A DNA stretch of 8,622 bases, taken from JANOAR01 sp031411235 (GTDB taxonomy: Bacteria > Verrucomicrobiota > Verrucomicrobiia > Verrucomicrobiales > Verrucomicrobiaceae). The translations under genes and the position numbers were made by a program. The stretch lies in NCBI GenBank assembly GCA_031411235.1, contig JANOAR010000224.1, positions 1 through 8,622 on the forward strand, given 5' to 3'. Positions 1-5,311 of the stretch are shown piece by piece. The notes beneath the pieces were generated by a model. It was not told the origin of the DNA, did not search any database, and saw only the letters and a program-made list of their open reading frames with translations. How positions within the stretch are numbered: the stretch's first letter is position 1; each line of letters starts with the position of its first letter.

Positions 1-100
1 GCTGGTGGTGCTGTGGATGGTGCTGCCCAAGGTCTTCCGAGTGATCGCGGGGAGTGTGCGGTTTGTGCGGGAGAAGGTAGGTGGTGCGCTGCGGGCTTGA
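1..100 (+). CDS. C-terminal end of a probable membrane protein (partial)
   Basis: An open frame enters from the left edge (first full codon at base 2) and ends at TGA 98-100, giving the last 32 residues of a protein. The visible tail has a hydrophobic stretch (LVVLWMVLP) followed by an amphipathic basic segment (KVFRVIAGSVRFVREKVGG), as at the cytoplasmic end of a small inner-membrane protein. It loosely recalls the ends of DUF4126-type membrane proteins, but too little is present to assign a family. It converges with mnmE, with only 11 bp between the two stop codons and no terminator-like hairpin there. That the frame is a real gene is likely but not certain; the function is unknown. Confidence 0.5.
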   Translation, partial: LVVLWMVLPKVFRVIAGSVRFVREKVGGALRA

Positions 101-111
101 ACCTGCTTTCG

Positions 112-1467
112 CTACTTCCCGATGCAGAATGACCGGAAGACTTCATCGAGCACTTCTTCAATATCGACTTGGCCAATGACATCGCCGAGCGCCTGCAATG
201 CCTCGCGGGCTTCCAAAGCGACGAACTCGGGGGCATCGCTGCGCCGCAGAGATTCCTTGGTTGCAGCGAGGGCGGTGGCGACGCGCTCGAAGCACGATTT
301 GTGGCGGGCGTTGATCGCTATCGGGTGATCGGCGAGCATGGTGCCGCGTCGCATGACGATCTCGCGAATGGCGGCGCGCAGGGCTTCGATGCCTGCACTG
401 CTGAGGCAGGAGACTGCGATGCCGCTGTCTTGCTGCCACTGCGGATGCACGCCGAGGTCGGCTTTGTTTAACACCAGCACATGGCGACCCGAAGCGGTGT
501 CGGGCAAGGTGATGCGCTGGGCTGCGGCAGGTGCGCGGCTGGCATCGACGACTTCGATGATGAGGTCGGCGCGCTCGATTTCTCGGGTGGTGCGGGCGAT
601 GCCGTGTTGCTCGATGGTGTCGCTGGAGTCATCGCGCAGGCCGGCGGTATCGACGAGGCGCAGGGGGATGCCGTGGACTTGGATCATCTCTTCGATGGTG
701 TCGCGCGTGGTGCCAGCGATGGGGCTGACGATGGCTCGCTCGAAGCCGCTGAGCAGATTCAGCAAGCTGGATTTGCCGACGTTGGGCTCGCCGCAGATGA
801 CCGTGCGTGCGCCTTGGCGAAGGATGCGCCCGTGCTCGGCAGTGCTGAGCATTCGGGCGACACGGGCTTGCAGATGCTCGACACGAGTGATCATGGCGTT
901 GCCCGTTTCGGGACTGATGTCTTCCTCGGGGAAGTCGATGTAGGCCTCGACGTGGGCGAGCACGGCGATCAATTCCTCGCGCATGGCAGTGGCTTCGCGA
1001 CCTATCGCGCCTTCGAGTTGTTCGTTCGCGGCCTTTAGTGCGAGCGTGCTCTGCGCGTGAATGAGATCCATCACGGCCTCGGCTTGGGTGAGATCCATCT
1101 TGCCATTCAAAAAGGCACGCTGGGTGTATTCACCGGGCTCGGCGGCACGCGCTCCGGCAGCGAGTAAAACCTCCAGCACGCGCTGGGTGACGAGCGTGCC
1201 GCCGTGGCAATGCAACTCCACCACATCCTCACCCGTGTAGCTCGCTGGCCCTTTGAAAAGCAGCAGCATGGCGTGATCCACAATGCTGCCGTACGCATCG
1301 CAGACTTTGGCCAGATGAGCGGTGCGCAGCGGCAGCGTGCTGAGTTCCTGCCGCGTGCGCACCACTTTCGTAGCGATGGCGAAGGCTTGCGGGCCGGACA
1401 AACGAAGCACGCTGATGGCGGCTTCGCCGAGCGCGGTGGAGATGGCGGCGATGGTGTCGTGGAGCAT
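112..1467 (-). CDS. mnmE: tRNA uridine-5-carboxymethylaminomethyl(34) synthesis GTPase MnmE
   Basis: MnmE is a cytoplasmic, potassium-activated GTPase that works with MnmG to install the (carboxymethyl)aminomethyl group on wobble uridine 34 of certain tRNAs, using a methylene-tetrahydrofolate carbon and GTP hydrolysis. The 451-residue product has the full family architecture: an N-terminal folate-binding domain starting MLHDTIAAIS; a helical domain; an inserted G domain with P-loop GEPNVGKS (226-233), GTTRDT (252-257), DTAG (273-276), NKAD (334-337) and SCLSSAG (353-359); and the diagnostic C-terminus FCIGK (447-451) with catalytic Cys448. The P-loop Asn229 matches the potassium-coordinating Asn. 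Length is normal for the family. The frame stays open upstream to base 1680, but that part overlaps the Uma2 gene and is not MnmE-like, so ATG 1465-1467 is the start. There is no good Shine-Dalgarno site; a heptamer array ends 12 bases upstream. No mnmG is visible nearby. Identification is secure. Confidence 0.97.
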   Translation of the reverse strand: MLHDTIAAISTALGEAAISVLRLSGPQAFAIATKVVRTRQELSTLPLRTAHLAKVCDAYGSIVDHAMLLLFKGPASYTGEDVVELHCHGGTLVTQRVLEVLLAAGARAAEPGEYTQRAFLNGKMDLTQAEAVMDLIHAQSTLALKAANEQLEGAIGREATAMREELIAVLAHVEAYIDFPEEDISPETGNAMITRVEHLQARVARMLSTAEHGRILRQGARTVICGEPNVGKSSLLNLLSGFERAIVSPIAGTTRDTIEEMIQVHGIPLRLVDTAGLRDDSSDTIEQHGIARTTREIERADLIIEVVDASRAPAAAQRITLPDTASGRHVLVLNKADLGVHPQWQQDSGIAVSCLSSAGIEALRAAIREIVMRRGTMLADHPIAINARHKSCFERVATALAATKESLRRSDAPEFVALEAREALQALGDVIGQVDIEEVLDEVFRSFCIGK

Positions 1468-1478
1468 GGAAGAATGCT

Positions 1479-1507
1479 CGAAATCCGAATTCCCGAATTC
1501 CGAAAGA
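1479..1507. repeat. Short heptamer/octamer array in the mnmE leader (CGAATTC-type)
   Basis: On the + strand four degenerate units follow each other: CGAAATC, CGAATTC, CCGAATTC, CGAAAGA (7, 7, 8 and 7 bases). The array fills most of the 46-bp gap between the Uma2 stop and the mnmE start, and ends 12 bases before the mnmE ATG, where a ribosome-binding site would normally lie. Two GAATTC hexamers result (1487-1492 and 1495-1500). The periodicity is seen directly; any function is unknown. Confidence 0.6.
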
Positions 1508-1513
1508 GTGCGG

Positions 1514-2011
1514 CTAGTCCCAGTCGATGTTCTTGGGGAAGTCGGGGCACAGGCGCGAGTTGGCAATGGGGGCAATGCTGTCGTGGGCGAAGAATTCCAT
1601 GTCGCCGCTTTGGTCGCACAGCCATACTTCTTGAGCGCCATTGGCGAAGTAGAGCTGCATCTTGCCGAGCATTTCTTCACGGCTGTTGCTTGGCGAGATA
1701 ATTTCGACGCAAATCTCTGGCGAGATGGGCATATTCACGGCGCGGCGGTGGGGTAGGAACCTTTCGCGGCTGACCCAGGCGACATCAGCGACTTTGATGC
1801 CGTCTGTGGTTTGGATGGCGCTCTCTGTTAAGATGTAGCCGCCGCTCAGGCGCTTCTCTAACATTGAGCCAATTCGATATTGAAAGCCGCCGTGCCAGTT
1901 GGATGCAGGACTCATGATGATCTTGTTGAAGCGGTTGGTCTCTATCTTGAACGGCAGGTCGTTGAAGATGGGATTGGCGCAGATGTCGGCCCAGACGGTG
2001 GTAGCAGTCAT
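1514..2011 (-). CDS. Uma2-family (DUF820) putative restriction-endonuclease-fold protein
   Basis: The 165-residue product fits the Uma2/DUF820 family, which has a PD-(D/E)XK nuclease fold and whose biological role is unsettled. Family features in order: DLPFKIE..RFNKIIMSPASNWHG near the N-terminus (residues 18-41), then an acidic strand VADVAWVS with Asp76, then PEICVEIISPSNS with Glu103 (98-110), then LGKMQLYFANGAQEVWLCD with Lys117 (115-133). Asp76, Glu103 and Lys117 are the candidate metal and catalytic residues; the usual Pro before the Asp is Ala here. The protein ends in the typical LCPDFPKNI strand. At 165 residues it is a little short for the family but appears intact. Start is ATG 2009-2011, with no clear Shine-Dalgarno site. 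It lies in a leftward run, 44 bp after the ThuA-domain gene and 46 bp before mnmE. No transposase or partner toxin/antitoxin gene is adjacent. Family assignment is strong; nuclease activity is inferred. Confidence 0.88.
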   Translation of the reverse strand: MTATTVWADICANPIFNDLPFKIETNRFNKIIMSPASNWHGGFQYRIGSMLEKRLSGGYILTESAIQTTDGIKVADVAWVSRERFLPHRRAVNMPISPEICVEIISPSNSREEMLGKMQLYFANGAQEVWLCDQSGDMEFFAHDSIAPIANSRLCPDFPKNIDWD

Positions 2012-2055
2012 GGCTCAGAGACTATCAAAGAGTCGTGCTTGGGGCAAGGCGACTT

Positions 2056-2961
2056 CTATTTCGCCTTTGGCTTCGCTGCACCCAAGGCCTTGCGATCCAT
2101 GTTTACGGTGTAGTCGGCCTCATCGAGTTGCACGCTGGCACCGCCTTTGGGCACCTCGACCTTGGCCGTCCAGAGGATGGCATTAGTGATCAAGCGGCGC
2201 TGGCTGTCGATATGCCAGGAGCTGTGCAGATCGGCTCCGGTGAAGCCGACGCTGCGGGCTCCGCTGGGGCGCTCGTAGGCCCAGGCAATGGTTTCGGCGC
2301 GGCCTGCATTGGCCTTCGCATCGGGGGTGCTGCGGGCCTTGTCGGGCACGGTGCCTTGGAGCAACGGAGTGACGCCTGTTTCGTTGAAGCGCAGGTTAAA
2401 AAGCCAGCCATCTTTGGGCGCGGCGAAGGGCGTGCAGCCGCTGGTGATGGCGTGCTGCGGGAGGCTATCGAAAGTCATGTCCCAATGACCTCGGCTGCCA
2501 GTGTCTTTTTCCCAGATGGCCCCCATCCAGGCGCGGTATTCGGTGGCCTGTGCGGCGGGGACTTCCACGGCCTGATGCATGGCCACGTAGCCTGCGCCGC
2601 CTTCAACAGCCTTCTTGATAATGGCCCAGCGCGGGGCGTCGAGGAAGGGCAATTTATCGCCTGCGTCCATATAGACGACGATGGCCTTGGCACCAGTGAA
2701 GATGGCTTCGTTCTTGGGCCAACCCTCGGCGGCCATCACGGGCCACACGCCTGGGGTTTGCTTGAGGCACTTGGCGAGCAGTGCGCAGCCCGCGAAGTAC
2801 TCATGCTGGCCGGGTTTGTTGCTGGGCACACCCGCGAGGAGCACGATCTTGGTCATCGAAGCATCGGGCGCGTCGGCTTCGAGGGTGACTTTCAGTTGCT
2901 CTTCGGTGAGGGCGAAGGCGGGGAGGACGGCGGCAAGGAAGAGTGAGGTGAGGCGGAGCAT
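2056..2961 (-). CDS. Secreted ThuA-domain (trehalose-utilization-like) protein
   Basis: The 301-residue protein has a class I glutamine-amidotransferase-like fold of the ThuA type, a family common in Verrucomicrobiota and Planctomycetota and often found with sugar- and glycan-degrading genes; the biochemical reaction is not established. A signal peptide (MLRLTSLFLAAVLPAFA, 1-17) implies export. The ThuA core starts at KIVLLAG (38-44) with SNKPGQHEYFAGC (47-59); the nucleophile-elbow-like region reads GGAGYVAMHQAVEVP (121-135), where His129 replaces a classical Cys; SRGHWDMTF (156-164) and SSWHIDSQRRLITNAILW (247-264) follow. The C-terminus is basic (AAKPKAK). I chose ATG 2959-2961 because the signal peptide starts there. 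Two further in-frame ATGs (2982, 3003) lie inside the upstream heptamer array and would put a non-signal-like segment in front. No Shine-Dalgarno site is visible. It lies 81 bp downstream of the sulfatase gene, suggesting shared expression. Confidence 0.85.
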   Translation of the reverse strand: MLRLTSLFLAAVLPAFALTEEQLKVTLEADAPDASMTKIVLLAGVPSNKPGQHEYFAGCALLAKCLKQTPGVWPVMAAEGWPKNEAIFTGAKAIVVYMDAGDKLPFLDAPRWAIIKKAVEGGAGYVAMHQAVEVPAAQATEYRAWMGAIWEKDTGSRGHWDMTFDSLPQHAITSGCTPFAAPKDGWLFNLRFNETGVTPLLQGTVPDKARSTPDAKANAGRAETIAWAYERPSGARSVGFTGADLHSSWHIDSQRRLITNAILWTAKVEVPKGGASVQLDEADYTVNMDRKALGAAKPKAK

Positions 2962-2970
2962 GGGAATAAG

Positions 2971-3005
2971 AACATCAAACATTGAACGTCCAACATAGAA
3001 CATCG
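2971..3005. repeat. Five-unit heptamer array in the ThuA-gene leader (AACATNG-type)
   Basis: Five uninterrupted 7-base units are visible on the + strand: AACATCA, AACATTG, AACGTCC, AACATAG, AACATCG. The AAC and the T at the fifth position are invariant. On the mRNA-sense (minus) strand the units read as NNNTGTT or NNACGTT forms and end 9 bases before the ThuA-gene ATG. Because 7 is not a multiple of 3, the repeated CAT (ATG on the minus strand) supplies start codons in all three frames. I recall similar degenerate heptamer strings as common intergenic elements in Verrucomicrobiota genomes; that is memory, not a search. Confidence 0.8.
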
Positions 3006-3042
3006 AAGGCGGACGGGAGGGAAGTAAGGAAGTCGGAGGCTG

Positions 3043-4449
3043 TTACTTGCCCTTCTTTTTGCCGGGCTTGGCTTTTGATTGTGCAGCGATGACCTCAGGC
3101 GTCTCGAAGGTTGCACCTTGGTCGTGGGTGTCGGCGATCCATTTCTCCAGCGCAGCTTTTAGGCGGGCGTGGGCGGTAGTGTGCTCGGCTTTATCGGAGG
3201 CGATGAGATTTTGCAATTCATGGGGGTCGGCTTGCATGTCGTAGAGTTCTTCCGGCGGCATGGTGGGCTGGGCGAGCACGTCTTGCTCGGGGGTGAGCTT
3301 GCCTGCGGCGTGCAGTTCTTGGATGAGGCTCCACACGGGGTATTGCTTCTCCTTGTAGTTGTTGGCTTGGAGGAAGGGGCGCTCGGGGGTGAAGTTGCGG
3401 ATGTAGCGGTAGCGGGCATCGCGCACAGTGCGCAGGCGGAAGACCGTCTCGTCGCAACGGTCGCGTGCGCCGAAGACATACTCGCGCGATTTGCCAGCGT
3501 GCTCGCCGAGGAAGGGCTGGCCCTCCATCGCCGCTGGCGCAGGCTTCCCAGAGGCGAGGGCTAGCGTGGTGGCGGTGAGGTCGATGCTGGCAATGAGCCG
3601 CTCGCTGACGGTGCCTTGCGTGTAGCCCTGTGGCTGCGGCAGGCCCGAGGGCCAGAGCACGATGAGCGGGACGTTGAGCCCCTCCTCATAACAGAACTGC
3701 TTGCCGCGCACATGGGATTGGCCGTTGTCGCCGAAGAACACGAGCACTGTGTTTTCCGCCAAGCCATCGCGCGTGAGCAGCTCTATGATTTTGCCCACCT
3801 TGCGATCCAGTTCGGTAGCAGCATCGAGGTATTCGGCCCAGTCGGTGCGCGTGATGGGGTGGTCGGGATAATACGGTGGCACCACGACTTTATCAGGATC
3901 GGCGTGCTGCGGCGCGTGGTAGGTGCGGTGCGTCTCTTGGAAATTGATCTGCGCGTAGAAGGGCTGGTGCGCTTTCAGTTCCGTCCAGTCGTTGGTATCA
4001 AAAGGCTGCGCAGGCGCGGTGAAATTCCAATCGGTCTTGCCGCTGCCTTTGAACTCCAGCGAGTCGGGCAGTTTCACCACGTTCGCGGTGAAGTAATGCT
4101 CATCGCGCAGCCAGTCGGTGAGCACGCGCACGTTTGCTGGCAGTGGGAAGCCATCGCTACGGTGCGAGCGATGGTTTTGCGCACCGATCGTCGTTTGATA
4201 CATGCCCGTCATGAAGGCCGAGCGACTCGCAGAGCACACGGGCGCGGTGGTGTAGAAGCGGGTGAATCTCATGCCTTTCGCGGCCAAGGCATCGAGCACC
4301 GGTGTGCTCACTTCAGTGGTGCCATAGCAGCCAAGATGCGGGCCGAAGTCCTCGGCGATGAGCCAGAGGAAATTGGGCTTGGGCGCTGCCTGTCCCGAGG
4401 CGAGGCTGGCGCTGAGTAGGGCTATGATAATGAGCAGAGGGAGGTTCAT
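3043..4449 (-). CDS. Secreted type I sulfatase (heparan N-sulfatase-like branch)
   Basis: Type I sulfatases hydrolyse sulfate esters or sulfamates, usually on carbohydrates, with a formylglycine made post-translationally from Cys. The 468-residue protein begins with a signal peptide (MNLPLLIIIALLSASLASG), so it is exported. The N-terminal metal site is PNFLWLIAEDFGPHLGCYG (25-43, Asp34). The modification motif is CSASR (72-76) followed by SAFMTGMYQ; Ala stands where many sulfatases have Pro. Further active-site candidates are His174 (QETHR), Asp241-Asn242 (VFFGDNGQS) and Lys250 (RGKQF). The C-terminal subdomain includes the common closing motif ELYDMQADPHELQNL (401-415). The tail is very Lys-rich (SKAKPGKKKGK). 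The AEDFGP and VCSASR forms resemble the heparan N-sulfatase-like branch, but the substrate cannot be read from sequence. Start is ATG 4447-4449; no Shine-Dalgarno site. It is first in the leftward run and divergent from the beta-barrel gene. No maturase gene is in view. Confidence 0.93.
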   Translation of the reverse strand: MNLPLLIIIALLSASLASGQAAPKPNFLWLIAEDFGPHLGCYGTTEVSTPVLDALAAKGMRFTRFYTTAPVCSASRSAFMTGMYQTTIGAQNHRSHRSDGFPLPANVRVLTDWLRDEHYFTANVVKLPDSLEFKGSGKTDWNFTAPAQPFDTNDWTELKAHQPFYAQINFQETHRTYHAPQHADPDKVVVPPYYPDHPITRTDWAEYLDAATELDRKVGKIIELLTRDGLAENTVLVFFGDNGQSHVRGKQFCYEEGLNVPLIVLWPSGLPQPQGYTQGTVSERLIASIDLTATTLALASGKPAPAAMEGQPFLGEHAGKSREYVFGARDRCDETVFRLRTVRDARYRYIRNFTPERPFLQANNYKEKQYPVWSLIQELHAAGKLTPEQDVLAQPTMPPEELYDMQADPHELQNLIASDKAEHTTAHARLKAALEKWIADTHDQGATFETPEVIAAQSKAKPGKKKGK

Positions 4450-4605
4450 GGCGCGGTAACGGGTAAGCGAGATTGTTCTTTCGTTCCACCATTGACTGAG
4501 GGCTTGGCCCTACCTTTGACATTCATGCTTGCTAGACTTGCTGGAATTGAGTATTTCGGGGCGGGTCGTTCCAACGATGGCCTGCCTAACCCAACAAAAC
4601 TAAAC
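4450..4605. promoter_or_regulatory. Divergent intergenic region between the sulfatase and beta-barrel genes
   Basis: These 156 bp must hold the start signals for both directions. On the + strand there is a perfect TTGACA hexamer at 4516-4521, but no convincing -10 box 16-18 bases on. Overlapping it is TACCTTTG (4511-4518), which fits the TAnnTTTG -7 element known from Bacteroidota, with a TTG 16 bases upstream at 4492-4494. Neither is decisive. A 12-base palindrome TCGTTCCAACGA (4566-4577) lies in the presumed leader of the + gene. The last 20 bases before the + start are A-rich and lack a Shine-Dalgarno site. I could not pick a promoter for the minus-strand genes. Confidence 0.4.
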
Positions 4606-5199
4606 ATGAAATCCATACTCTCTGCTCTGTTCCTCGTGGCAGTCTCGGGCTTGGCGCACGCAGGTGCTCCCGCTCCCAAGAACCCTGTCATGCCAGCGCC
4701 GCCTCCTGGCTGCGATCCCCTCGGCTACTCGTTCATCGAGCCCGGCTATTTGCATCTCGATAACGACATCGGCACTGCCGACGGCGGTTACGTTGACCTG
4801 AGCTATGACATCGGCCACAACCTCTTTGTCGAAGCGACGGGCAGCATTCTTGGCGGCGACTACGACTTCCAAGAATACGGTGCTGGCCTCGGCTACTACT
4901 TCCCCCTGAGTGAGAAGTTCCACTTCGTGGGCCGTGCTGGCTGGGCTTACACCGATGCTGATTTGAGCGCTGGTGTCCATGAAGCCTACATCAGCCCTGG
5001 CTTCCGCTACCAGGTGACCTGCGACTTCGAACTCTATGCCAAGGCCTACTTGCACCTCCCCGAAGAAGGTGAAAGCAACTGGTCGGGTGGCGTCGGCGCT
5101 CTTTATCACCTCTGCCCCATCACCGCTTTGGTCGTCGGTGGCGCAATCGGTGAAGACGACGAATGGTCTGTCCAGGCGGGCATCCGCATCAAGCTGTAA
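4606..5199 (+). CDS. Small outer-membrane beta-barrel protein, function unknown
   Basis: The 197-residue product has a signal peptide (MKSILSALFLVAVSGLAHA, likely cut after residue 19), a short Pro-rich linker (GAPAPKNPVMPAPPPG), then alternating polar/aromatic-hydrophobic strands typical of a small OmpA/OmpW-sized barrel. About ten candidate strands can be drawn, for example YSFIEPGYLHLD (41-52), QEYGAGLGYYFP (89-100), KFHFVGRAGWAYTD (104-117), FELYAKAYLHLP (141-152) and the closing WSVQAGIRIKL (187-197). Short turns (PLSEK, VTCD, HLCPI) alternate with longer acidic loops. The last residue is Leu rather than the usual Phe/Tyr. Three Cys (36, 139, 170) are unusual for a barrel. Codon choice is strongly biased (Gly GGC, Ala GCT, Arg CGT/CGC) and a strong terminator follows, both consistent with high expression. 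ATG 4606-4608 is chosen because the signal peptide starts there; the frame is open further upstream but is not protein-like. Specific function: not recognised. Confidence 0.85.
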   Translation: MKSILSALFLVAVSGLAHAGAPAPKNPVMPAPPPGCDPLGYSFIEPGYLHLDNDIGTADGGYVDLSYDIGHNLFVEATGSILGGDYDFQEYGAGLGYYFPLSEKFHFVGRAGWAYTDADLSAGVHEAYISPGFRYQVTCDFELYAKAYLHLPEEGESNWSGGVGALYHLCPITALVVGGAIGEDDEWSVQAGIRIKL

Positions 5200-5221
5200 T
5201 TCGCTCTCCAGCGTATTCTGC

Positions 5222-5265
5222 AACGCCAGCCGTAGCTCTTGCTGCGGCTGGCGTTTTGTGTGTTT
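5222..5265 (+). terminator. Strong intrinsic terminator after the beta-barrel gene
   Basis: Bases 5222-5232 (AACGCCAGCCG) pair perfectly with 5245-5255 (CGGCTGGCGTT). The stem continues through TAGC/GCTG with one G-T wobble to a TCTT loop (5237-5240), giving about 15 base pairs. It is followed by TTTT and a T-rich run (GTGTGTTT). It starts 22 bases after the beta-barrel stop codon and ends 46 bases before the next gene's ATG, so that gene needs its own promoter or read-through. Confidence 0.93.
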
Positions 5266-5311
5266 GGGGCGTGGCGAAAGAGCCCTTGCTCAGCGCTCGT
5301 TTGCCCAGGGC

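Noticed and set aside
1487..1500. GAATTC-CC-GAATTC as an operator-like inverted repeat
   Set aside because: The symmetry comes from the self-complementary GAATTC core of the heptamer units, and the neighbouring units fit the 7-base periodicity better.
1468..1680. Upstream extension of the mnmE frame to an ATG at 1680
   Set aside because: It overlaps the Uma2 coding region in another frame, and the extra 71 residues are not MnmE-like; canonical MnmE begins at 1467.
2046..2067. Inverted repeat AAGGCGA/TCGCCTT as a terminator of the ThuA gene
   Set aside because: The 7-bp stem spans the ThuA stop codon and has no T-run on the minus strand; not convincing.
2035..2946. Long open frame on the + strand opposite the ThuA gene
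   Set aside because: It mirrors the ThuA coding sequence in antisense, has no recognisable motifs, and is the kind of frame expected opposite GC-rich codons.
3616..4419. Long + strand open frame opposite the sulfatase
   Set aside because: Antisense shadow of a gene with clear catalytic motifs; low-complexity, Arg/Val-rich product with no signal or domain.
4492..4605. Upstream extension of the beta-barrel frame
   Set aside because: It would place 38 non-signal residues before a good signal peptide and cover the promoter region.
5036..5311. Upstream extension of the PSD1 frame into the beta-barrel gene
   Set aside because: It would run through the beta-barrel gene and the terminator, and would bury the signal peptide.
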